Assembly: GCA_030867875.1 (NCBI GenBank) | Contig: JAOWCC010001751.1 | Coordinates: forward strand, 25,412,369 to 25,476,368 | Origin: Actinernus sp. WN-2022 | Lineage: Eukaryota; Cnidaria; Anthozoa; Actiniaria; Actinernidae | Direction: 5' to 3' | DNA length: 64,000 nucleotides | The notes under the pieces: generated by a model | What the model saw: only the letters and a program-made list of their open reading frames with translations | Told to the model about the DNA's origin: nothing | The model's database searches: none | Made by a program: the position numbers and the translations under genes | Shown: positions 1 through 12,100 of the stretch, one piece after another | Position numbering within the stretch: position 1 is the stretch's first letter | How the letters are laid out: every line of letters begins with the position of its first letter

Positions 1-162
1 AGTCACTTAAAACCATATTTATAGGTATGGTGGACAAAAACTAGCCACTGTTTAAAATTAGGAGTTTATTGTTATTGAGAAGCAAAATATTTTAATTTAT
101 TCTGAAGTTGGTTATGTCCTTTATTATCGTGCTGCTTCTAACAATGTATCATTGTGTTTCAG

Positions 163-3100
163 TGCATGACAGGAAACTGTGCAGATGTGAATTGTGATCG
201 GCATGGAAAGAACCAGGTAGTGTAAGGTTCAGTTTAATAGCAACATATACATGTAACCACAACAAAATTCATGTTGTAGCTTTTAGAAAAAAAAGCTTTT
301 AGAAGAAAATGTGTGAAAGGAAAATAAATAAAATCGTTCTGACTACAAGGTTATGGGCATAATGCCACAAAGATGAAAATCATCAAAGAAGTATAACATT
401 TTATTTTCCCATTTCCTCTCCAATTTCATGTCCTCATTCCTTGTCATTAAAATATTGAACCTCCTTCCTGTCAGAGCAATGTTATACATGTAGAACCATT
501 CTAGCATGCAGGAGGTCGTAAGCTAGAAGGTACCCCTAAAACATTATCCGTCTTGAATTGCCTACATGTCTGTCCGGATAGGAACGTTACTGCGTGACTA
601 CCGTAACTGAAGCCACTTGGACAAAGAGAACTAAACACATTGATTGGTTCAATGATATCTCGTAGATGTAACACTCAAATAAATATTCAACTATTCACCT
701 GATTTAGAATCGATATTCATGATAAATATTAAACTTAGAGACACTTTAAATAGAGCTGTTTAAAAATAATGAAATCACTAATAAATTTTATGTGTATATT
801 ATGTGTCATTAGCACGAGGGACTTTACTGTTACTTGCTGGATGAAAATGCTTTCGTAGTGGCATCCAATGATAAGGAGGTAAGAATGTTCATTGAGTCAC
901 AAAATCGAAAACCCAAGATGCTCTACTTACTTTTAGTATATACCACACCAGTGAATATCACTTTTCGTGCGCTCTGATTGGCTACTCAAACAGTGAATAT
1001 GATTTCATATTCACCTCCGAGCAATTAGCAGCGATCATCTCGCACGAGTTTTTGCCCATTTGACAGAAAATAAGATAACTATTTGGTGCTGGCTATTCAC
1101 CTGAAGTGTGGTATATACTAAAAAAATATTCACCCCAGTGTTGGTGAATAGTGGTGGATATTTACCGAGCCGCTTCGCTTCGGCTCGGTAAATATCCACC
1201 ACTATTCACCTCCACTTCGGTGAATAATTGTTAAATGATCGACAACTAGAGCAGATTGTGTGTGAGTGGGACAAACTACGGCATGTCCGTCACCGTGCTG
1301 TACTGTATTTATGTAGGGAAACCATTTCAACGTCACGGCATGCCATACGGTAACCATGCTGTAGTCAGTGCTGTTGCTGGTCCCACTCATACGAAATCTG
1401 CTCTATTAATGACTGCTCTGAGAATTGTTTTTAAAGGGGCACTGTTAAGACCCAAATAATAAACTTTATCATAACAAAAGACAAAAGTAAGTACTCAGAT
1501 CAGCAGTATGTTTTCCAGAAATATAATTTTGATGGCGGAAGCCCGATGGCAAAGCTTGGAGTGGATGAAAAATACTGCTTTTAAGAGAATTTTAGAGCAA
1601 CTTGAAATCGGTTCACTGTAACCGAAATCAAGTTTCTAAAGCTTTTGTGATCCACTTTAATGTTTGAAAAGCATGTCAGGATATTCAAATGGTAATTCTC
1701 TTCTATCTCAGGGTGACATTTTATAGTTTTGTTTTGAAGAAACTTGGAGGCTAAATTCGATTGACAGTGTACATTTAAAGCAACTTAAAAGTTAAGGATT
1801 CAGAGTGTTTGTCTGTTTTCCTTTCCAGTCAAGTGGGCTATTCTTCGGTAACGTGGATAACTCGGTCATGGAGTTACTAATAAAGTTACAAGGAAACATA
1901 ACAACTGGAATTTACAACAAGTAAGATATATGGTTGACCATTCCATCCAGAGAGATTCCACTAGACTGACAATAAATTTATTGCTGGTTTTTACTGTTAA
2001 AAAAATCTAACTTGGACGCATTCTTTTGCAAAGCCGTGATTTGTTTAAGAAAATTATACAGTGATTTGTTAACTGAAAGAAAATTATATATTCCCGTGCC
2101 CATATCTCTGCCGCTTTTCATCGTTTTCACCTCATTTTTGGTATGTAATGTTCTTTTATCGTGTTCTTTCTGGAACTGCGGTCAAATATTCTTAAAGCGA
2201 AAATGTATTATTTATGACATCATCACTTCAGTACTCTATTGTATGTGGCTATATGTACCGAAAAAAGTTAATGCTGGCTAACGGAAGTGTCTAGTGGAAT
2301 CTCTGAAACAGTCATGTCAGGTTCTGTAATGCATTGGTGTTTTTCAAAAAGTTTTATTTTAACGATTCAGATGATGATGAGATGTGTTGTCATCTTTGGA
2401 ATTCCAACAACGAATTTGATACCTGTTGGTCTATATTTATACCTTATAAACCAATGCTCACCGCTACAGTTAAATAGAACCAAGTTTAATTTCATAAAAT
2501 TCAAGTTTTGGGAGTTGGGTGGTTCAGCACATGATGTTATGGTTACCATAGAAATGAGCTTTTAGATTGACAGATGATAGAATGAATTGAGGGGAATAAC
2601 ATGCATAGTAAAATGGTTCCTGCAGTAAACAGTCAGGAATAAGAAAGGAATGTTCTAGTTATTAATATTTATCGCATGACCCCGTACAGCCCCGCTGAAA
2701 TCCCTATGCGGAAATCCCTATGCGGAAATCCCTATGCGGAAATCCCTATGCTGAAATCCCTATGCGGAAATCCCTATGCGGAAATCCCTATGCGGAAATC
2801 CCTATGCGGAAATCCCTATGCGGAAATCCCTATGCTGAAATCTGTATCATGAATTCCCTAATTAAGTGTTGTGTTTAATAATAATTGGCCTTGTATCCCA
2901 TTGTCTTTTCAGGGTTGTTTTCACTGACATTCAAGCAGTTTGTGAAAATAAACCAGGCACAGGAAGCAGTGGGACATCTCTACTAAGCGTAAGTTTACTA
3001 GCAAGAAAGCGATGAGAATAACAAACAAACAATCTTCAACTGAAATTGGCCATTTTTGACTCACGGCTTTAGTAAGTGGAATTGAGTCTTTGGTACCTTT

Positions 3101-6100
3101 GATCTGCAACTCGTTTGCTCCTTAAAGTGCTTATAAGCCCTTCCCAAGAATGGCGTTGATTTGAGTGCAGTAGAAAGTGCTTTAAATCTTGTTCAAAATC
3201 TCATTAATAATTCATGACGAAAAAACAAAGGAAATTATTGTTTAATGAGTGGTTTTAAATCTGATATAGATACGGTCCTCATGTACATACATTTTTGCTT
3301 CGATTGTATCCGCCGAAATAGCCGTATCACCTAAATAACTGAATAACATGACTCTATACATCAACGTTTTTGAAGCCGTTCAATAAACTCGCAGCACGTG
3401 TTTTATCAGATCTAACAACAGTTGGGCTACGCCCTCGTGTAAATCTGATAAAACACTGCTGCTCGTATATTAAACAGTACTTCACCATTTTTGTGCAATT
3501 TATCGTTTTCCTGTAGACCCTATTCCAATATGGCTGCCCTAATTTGCATAATGCCAAAAAACTTAGGATGTTATAGGTGAAGTGAATGCCATAGTAAGTA
3601 ATACTGAGCAGTTTGGGAGTTTGGTCTTTCATTGCTGCAAAGTTATTGACATTTAAATACAGGGAAAATCACGCAAACGAGGCTAGCTAGGCATAACTGG
3701 CTCAAACTCATACAAAACTCTTATATTGAAAACTCGATAACTTAGTGCCGTTTTACACCTTCAGTTGTCACTCAGCCTTTGTGGAGTGAACATCTCTGTG
3801 ATACTCCACCGAAGTGCTCTCTACTGATTGCTTAACACTTGAAATTCAAATCAAACACATAAAATTAATGTTTAACTTTAGAGTAAGGGCTACAGAGTTA
3901 GTAAACAGTCATAAAATACCGCCAAAAATCTTTAATAAACAACTCTCTTCCCTCTGTTAACATTTTAATGACTTGTTTGATTGTAGACCCTCAAAATTTC
4001 TCATTTTAACACGAGAGGCTGAGAAACTCACCTACATTCTTCACTGCTCTGTAATTTGAATTTCAAAATTCGAGTTTGCCAATCGTGAAAAGAGGAGGGG
4101 CTTACCCTTTTATACCGAAACTTATTGTTTAACATGGTAGTATTCAACTGTTATTTACTGCTCTCTTACATGGTAGCATTCAACTGTTATTTACTGCTGC
4201 TCTCTATACTCTTTAACATGCATGGTAGTATTCAACTGTCATTTACTGCTCTCTATACTCTTTAACATGCATGGTAGTATTCAACTGTTATTTACTGCTC
4301 TCTGTACTCGTTAACATGGTAGTATTCAACTGTTATTTATACTGCTCTCTATATTCTTTAACATGGTGGCATTCAACTGTTATTTACTGGTCTCTATACT
4401 CTTTAACATGGTAGTATTCAACTGTTATTTACCGCTCTCTATACTCTTTAACATGGTAGTATTCAACTGTTATTTACTGCTCTCTATACTCTTTAATTAA
4501 CATGGTAGTATTCAACTGTTATTTACTGCTCTCTTACATGGTAGCATTCAACTGTTATTTACTGCTCTCTATACTCTTTAACATGGTAGTATTCAACTGT
4601 TATTTACTGCTCTCTATACTCTTTAATTAACATGGTAGTATTCAACTGTTATTTACTGCTCTCTTACATGGTAGCATTCAACTGTTGTTTACTGCTCTCT
4701 AGACTCTTTAACATGGTAGTATTCAACTGTTATTTACTGCTCTCTATACTGGAGTGCGTCTGTCATTTTATTAACCATTCTTCAGCGATGATGAATACAA
4801 GGTGGATGCTCTTCAAAATATGTCCACATATTGGTACAGACTGGTCTTGTGACCCAAAAATATGACCAGGGGTTCTTTCGACGCTATCTTCGATTAGCCG
4901 CGTAAAGACCCCAGGGACGTTTCCTCAGTCTTCAATATACTAGTAAACCTGCATACTGCTCATATGTACCAGCGCCAAATGCTTCTAACCCATGTGGGAC
5001 ATTTGGGTTTATAAAGATTATCTTATTTGTTTTTACAGCCACTGTTTACACTGTCTTCCTATGTCGAATGGTGGAGATCTAAAGCTATATGGTAAGTGAG
5101 CTTGTTTCAAAATAATTAAAGTCAGTTAACAACAACAACGACGACGACAACATGTAATTACTTTTATTTAATTACTTTTATCAAACTCATAATTCATGGG
5201 GAAAAAAAGGAAATCACCGACCGAAAAGGGGTTAGGTGTACTTTAAATCTGCTAGAGATTTCGTCCTGATTTACATAAACTTTGGCTTCGATTTTCTCGG
5301 CCAAAATAAGTCTTATCGCCAAAATAACTGAAAACATGACTCTCTACATCTAGACATTTGATAAGTGCGATAAAGAATTCGCGTCCGATCTTTATGGGAT
5401 TTACAAACTCTCGCTTTCAGCTCGAGTTTGTAAATCTCATAAAGATCGTCCGCTCATTATTTATCAAGTACATATAGCGCTCCTTCCATAAAGTTACATG
5501 TATGTGGTGATACTTACTTTAAGGGACGCTCGCTAAGTAGAGAAACAACAAAGTCCGCGAGGTGAGATGAAGAATTTAATTCCATTAAATAATTCCATGT
5601 TCACAACTGTCAAAATTGGTGTTTTAAATGGGGATAATACACCGAAATGTCATGAATAAGCGAATTTAAACATCTGGAAATGTTGCTGGATACACGATTT
5701 CGTCTAAATGAACTTTAGGCCATTTCGAAATTTCAGCAATGCATTGCTTTGAATTCGGCTTTCCAATATTTCTCCACATTCCTTCAATCGTGTTCGTATC
5801 GCGTAAAACTTGCCTTTCGGATCGTGTATTTTTTTTTCATCTTAAACCTCCGTGTACAAAATTGTGCAGAGTCTTCACATCGCAATGTTTTCTTCCAAAT
5901 GTCATTTGATCGTACTTTCTACAGTGTTGATAATCGTAAACAAATCAAAAATATTCATTGTTATCATTTCATAAGATGAAGGTAAACAACAACAACTTTC
6001 ATTTAAACACGATAAAGATTAAAGCGTTACCGCTTGTGGGGTCGTGTATAATAATAAAATAAAATAATTGACTATATACATATGAATATAACTATATGTT

Positions 6101-9100
6101 GTTAAAACTAAATATTAACATTTGCTCGCGCTAAATGTTTGATCACTGTATCCGCATACTTTCGTGCGCGATTATCCAATCACACACAAGCGGCTCGTCA
6201 TTTGTGTTTTCGTTTGTTTAATTGATGAGCCGCTTTTGTATGTGATTGGTTAATCTCGCACGTGTAAAAAAGTATGCGAATGGACCTTATTCACACGACG
6301 GCCATGTTTAATTCCAGGAGAATAAAAATCCTTTGTTTTTCCCTGGCAAACCTCGTTCTGAAACTGCCCAGTGCGAGGCTGTAGGTGGGAAATCTATTGT
6401 TTCTAGTCACCATGGCACCGCGTAATGAAAGTGGTCATAAATTTGCACGTGGCGCCATAAAATGATGACATGTTGACACTTGCAGCTGCAATCAAAACGT
6501 TCAAGACATTAGATGTATCTGATAGAAATGTTCCCTGCGACAAACTCTGATGACAATATTGGTTGCTTCATTTTATGCTTTCTTTTCCCCCTAAGGTTCT
6601 TCATGTACTTCAATGTATACAGGTAAGCTTTTTTTCACGTTCCTGGGAAATATTGTGAACAAGAACCTTTTAAAAAGTCTCGTGACTGTACGCAAATTCT
6701 GCGGATTCAGGTTGAGCGTTTTAAAAATAAGGCGCGAGACAACTGCTCGTTGCAGCGGTTGATCGGTCACGTTGCTAAGTAGAAATTAGCACATTGCGTC
6801 TACGAACAGCAGTTTCAGCGGTATTGACCGAATGCCTCACTTCGGTGTAATACATACTTTATTTATTTATACACTGTTAAAAAACATCAGTACAAAGCTA
6901 TATACAATTTAAAAACAGTACATAACTCAATAAAAACTGGTTTACGTGTTTGCCGTGTGGGAGTCCGGTGATGAGAATAGGGCGTCAACGCCCCTCTTGA
7001 AACATGAGAGGGACGTTAGTGTTCTCAGTTCATTGGGAAGCCCGTTCCATAAGGCAGCTCCAGAATAGCTAAAGCTGCGTTTTAGGTAGTCAGTTTTGGG
7101 CTTTGGTAGAAGTAATTTGTTGTTAGAATCTCTCATGTCGTAACTTGAGTGTCGATAGGAAAACATCTCTTGCAAATATGCTGGAGTGCGATTGTTTAAG
7201 GTTTTATACATGACATGTGCTTTCTGCTTTGTTCGTGCAACTGCAATTTTATCCCAACCAAGCATATTGAGTAATAAGTCTGAGCTGGTGTCATAGCTAG
7301 ATATTGTTACTGCCCTAGCCGCACGATTTTGCAATTTTTGCAACTTATCACTTAGTTTTAGACTAAGCCCGTCCCATACAGCACTGCAATATTCAAAGTG
7401 AGGTTCAATCAACGCTTTGTATATTTTGATTGCAGTATCCTCCGTAATAAAAGGTCTGACACGCTTTAGAGCGCCAATACCAGAGGATATCTTTTTTGAG
7501 ATCATATCAATGTGCTTGGTCCAGGACAGTGTCTCATCGATATTTAGTCCGAGGGATTTGCTCGAATGGACTTTACTAATTTCTTTCCCTCAATATGCAC
7601 ACTGACATCACAGTTAGCTTGTGTTTTGAGCCTCTGTCGTGAACCGATGACCATAAACTCTGTCTTGGCTACATTAAGACTGAGCTTATTGGCCCTCAAC
7701 CAGTAGTTGACAATGAAGCATTATTCAAACCATCATTCTTGTGTGCATGTGACACCAACACCCTCTTAAACAAGCACGACTAATTTAGATACACAGTTTG
7801 AATAGCGCTTCATTACATTGAAGTGAGGCGTTTGGATCAATATACCGCTGAAATTGCTATTCGTAGACGCAACTGTTGGCGGCTTGGATTTGTTCGTTGT
7901 GGCGGTAGCACAAGTAGGGAAACATGATTTGAAGTCAAACACTCGTTAGTTTACTACTTTCTCGCCATTAAAAACGATGACATTATTTGGCCACAATAGT
8001 ACAAGTATTCTACCTACTTGAATCCCGATAGATTGAAGAGAGACAGACAGACAATCTTTATTTATCCACGGTTTAAAAACATCAGTTGTACACGAAAGGT
8101 GTACCATTGCAATAGTAAAATATGTACATTAAAAATTAAAAATGTAATAATGCATTAAAACTCTTTTACATGTTTGCCGTGTGGGAGTCCGATTTAGCAT
8201 ACAAGGTATCAATTTGCCTTTTGAAGTGCTTTATATGGTTAGACACTCTTAGGTCATGTGGGAGATTATTCCATAAGAATGCCCCACTGTAGCTGAAGCT
8301 ACGTTTTCGGTAGTCAGTCCTCGGTTTAGCTATAAATAATTTACTTTCAGAATCTCTTACCTTATTATAGGAAATTAACAATGCACTTTATTAACGCGAT
8401 TTTACAAAATTCGCGTTAATTTAATGTATCTTAATTAATGTCGATGTAAATTTAATGCACGCTATTTTACAACATTGTTATTTTAAAGCACCTTTATTTC
8501 ATTTCAAAACCTTATTAGTTCATGACTCCTCTATTGGCTCTTCAGAGTCACTATTGCGGTTTGGTTTCCGTCAATCAAACGAGTGAGCAGCTCTTGGTGA
8601 TTTCACCGTGAGGCTTTGAAAGATCTTTTGAATTGATAGGGTCTAGTTAGGCTTCAAACCCAAATTTTCGGCTTTAAAAAAAACTTAGAAACATCCGTGC
8701 ACTTGTCTTGGAAGGTTTTATTGACGGAAGCCAAAACGCAGTTTGGCGTTCAGAAATGTAAAGTGCGAGTTTGCAGAATTATGAAAATCGCAGTAAATAA
8801 AGCAAGATGCTTATCGAAAAATTCGCGTTAATTTAATGCATGTAAACCTAACTTTTGAAAAATTCGCGTTAATTTAGTGTAACGTAAATTTTCTTCGCGT
8901 TGTCAACGTGCATTGTTAATTTCCTATAATAAGGTAGATCATAGTTAGTATTACGAGTTGTAAAGATATCCTGAAGGTAACCTGGGGTGAGCTTATGCAT
9001 GGCTTTGTACATCGCCATCGCTTTTTGTTTTTTCGGTGTGTATATACGTTGTCCCAGCCAAGCATATCAATCAGTAAGCTGTAGTGCTAAGTGTGCACGC

Positions 9101-12100
9101 CCTACGAGGGAAAGAGAAAAAATATCTGACCCAAGTGGGACTCGAACCCAACGACCTCCAGGTTGCATGTCTGGCGCTCTACCAACTGAGCTACCAAGTC
9201 AGATGAGAGCAATCGTGGGTATTGGTGCGTTTTATGGGGTCACGGCGATTATATATGTATATGTATTTATGATATGAAATCATGTTTGCCGCGTAGCACT
9301 AGTAAGTGTAAAGAATGTGATGTGAAGTGGTAAGCTGTAGTGCTAAGTGTGCACGCCCTACGAGGGAAAGAGAAAAAATCTCTGACCCAAGTGGGACTCG
9401 AACCCCAACGACCTCCAGGTTGCATGTCTGGCGCTCTACCAACTGAGCTATCAAGTCAGATGAGAGCAATCGTGGGTATTGGTGCGTTTTATGGGGTCAC
9501 GGCGATTCTATATGTATATGTAGTTATGATATGAAATCATGTTTGCCGCGTAGCACTAGTAAGTGTAAAGAATGTGATGTGAAGTGGTAAGCTGTAGTGC
9601 TAAGTGTGCACGCCCTACGAGGGAAACTACATATACATATAGAATCGCCGTGACCCCATAAAACGCACCAATACCCACGATTGCTCTCATCTGACTTGAT
9701 AGCTCAGTTGGTAGAGCGCCAGACATGCAACCTGGAGGTCGTTGGGTTCGAGTCCCACTTGGGTCAGAGATTTTTTCTCTTTCCCTCGTAGGGCGTGCAC
9801 ACTTAGCACTACAGCTTACCACATCACATTCTTTACACTTACTAGTGCTACGCGACAAACATGATTTCATATCATAACTACATATCAATCAGTAGACTTG
9901 AACTCGTGTCATAGCTTGATTTAGTAATTACTCTGGCTGCCCGGTTTTGCAGTTTTTGCAGTTTATCATTTAACTGCTGACTTAGCCATCTCAAACTGAG
10001 CCACAGTAAACAAAATGCGGCTCAATCAGGGCTTTACTGGTATATTTTTACTGCAGTATATCTGCCTATGAAAGGCCTTGCGCGCTTTAAGTGTGCCAAT
10101 GCCAGAGAAGATCTTCTTTGACATTTCATCTATATGCTTCCGCCAGGAAAATGTATCGCCTATATAAACCCCCAGAGGTTTGGTGTAGTTCACTTTTTTT
10201 TATTTCTTTACCCTCTATACGAACGTCGATGGTTCAGTAGCTTTGAGTTTGTAGTTTTTGGCGAGATCCAATAACCATAAACTCAGTTTTAGCGATATTG
10301 AGACTTAGCTATTTGCTTTGAGCCAGATATTTACATTTTCTAGTTCCGCATTGATTTTTGTTTCAAGATTTCTCTGGCTTGAGGCGGCAAAACTAATATT
10401 AGTATTATCGGCGTACATTCTTGGTAATCCCTCGTTTAGGCAGTTTGGCAGGTCATTAGTATAAATCAAAAAGAGTAATGGTCCAATTATCGACGATGCG
10501 GGACTCCAGAAGTGATCGGGCTTTCACTAGACATGTGGCCGTTCACATTACATTTTGACTTCTATTTGATAGATAAGAGTCAAACCATGCCAGGGCAATT
10601 CGGTCAATTACATATTTCGCTAGTTTTTGCATTATAATTTTGTGATTGATAGTGTCAAAGGCCTTTTTTAAATCGATAAATATTACACCATTAAGGTTAC
10701 CAGATACCTTGTTTTTCGCACAGAAATGTAATTTTAGTAGTAGTGTCTCGTATACCAAATAAACTCCGTTCAAAAATCAATATTGACGGAGAAATACCAA
10801 AGGGAAGTTTTTAACCGGAAGTAAAGGTTCTGTTTGATTGACAGCAGATCAATAAACACTTTGACAACTGCTCACTCGCCCGTAACGACCGTGTGGGGAA
10901 GCTAGCGCATATTAAATTCATGTTTTCGTTTATTGAGAAAAGTTTTTCCACACACGATTCCATAATTCCATCGGTTGTTGGCCTTATGTCTTACAAAAAG
11001 CAAGCAGGATGCCCTTAGCTTGAAAAACAAAGATAAAAGAAAAGCAAAACAAGGCCAAACAATGCATACGACTACGAGCCAAATAGATAAATAAATATAA
11101 GTCCTCGCAACGACAAGGGTTCGTATTTTCACTTTCAGACAGAGTGCCGAGTGGTCCACATCTGAACATAAAGAAGAATTGATAGGAGCCAGCCGAGAGA
11201 ATATTTGTTTCCAAGAAACCCGGGCCAAGAAAGCTTAGATGGAAAGTCTGATCACGGTGACTCTGAATCGCTTGAAACGATCTCGCTATTGCCGTGCTGT
11301 TTCAGACGCCTGCAAATCGGTGTCTCCTTTACTAACTATGCTGGCATTCGAGGCGCTCTAGGTGTTCATTTTGGCTTTGCAATTGTCCCTCCAGGTCTTT
11401 TTGCCTTTCCCATTTTTCAAGTCACACAAGAGAACTAGAACAACCGGCTATATTAACATTTTCTCGATGTGGCGCGTAGCTTTGATCGGAAATCAACATT
11501 GGCGGGAAATCTTGACAGATAGTTGAATTGTGATGAGAAATGATTGGCCAAGAGCTCGCTAATTGTTGGAGCGGCGGGCTTCAGATTCACGCACGATTTT
11601 TTGAAGTACTATTTTCTACGCTTTCGATTTTGTCAACCAAAATAGAGTTTATTCTTGTAGCCAATTTTATAAGCTTTAAAATGATACATGGATGATTTAT
11701 CTACGATGTTTCCTCGAGGCGCTACATAATTTAGACTGGAAACGCGCCCTGAAGGTCAATATTTACACACCAATTATTAGTGGCTTCAAGCAGAGCAGTG
11801 AGAGTGCTGTGGAGTGACCGGAAGCCTGACTGGCAATTCCTTAGTAGGTTGTTGTTGTATTTGTATAATTGGTCGTAGATCATTTTTTCGAATGTTTTAG
11901 CAAAATTGGTACCACGGATATCGGTCGGTAGTTGTTAAGATCTGATTTAGCAGGGATTGAGCCAGAAGGGTCAATTTGGCCCTTTTGCGAGTGAACTGGC
12001 ATTTAATTTCCTTTGGAAGCGGCCAAAGCGGGTCAATATGACCATTGGTTTTTTTTCAAGGGACAAATGTATATCTTAAAGCGGGAATGGCGCAATGGCG

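Larger units (their letters stand above)
9063..9894. mobile_element. tRNA-derived cassette: two direct units plus one inverted unit, 14-bp target duplication
   Basis: Two head-to-tail units of about 259 bp (from about 9074 and 9333), the first 40 bp of a third, then a nearly full unit in reverse orientation. The whole block is flanked by CATATCAATCAGTA at 9063-9076 and 9881-9894. Each unit carries one tRNA-like sequence with perfect A and B boxes. The host site is the minus-strand LINE copy 2. The long direct flanks point to LINE-type target-primed insertion of a SINE-like unit, followed by or combined with rearrangement. Confidence 0.8.

Noticed and set aside
2690..2850. CRISPR-like array
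   Set aside because: 14-bp units without spacers in a eukaryotic intron; an ordinary tandem repeat.
8987..9888. Frames on both strands reading RPPGCMSGALPTELSSQ
   Set aside because: They are translations of the tRNA-like cassette, appearing on both strands because one unit is inverted.
10902..11438. Short frames in the unidentified insertion
   Set aside because: They overlap one another on both strands and match no family recognised; not called as genes.
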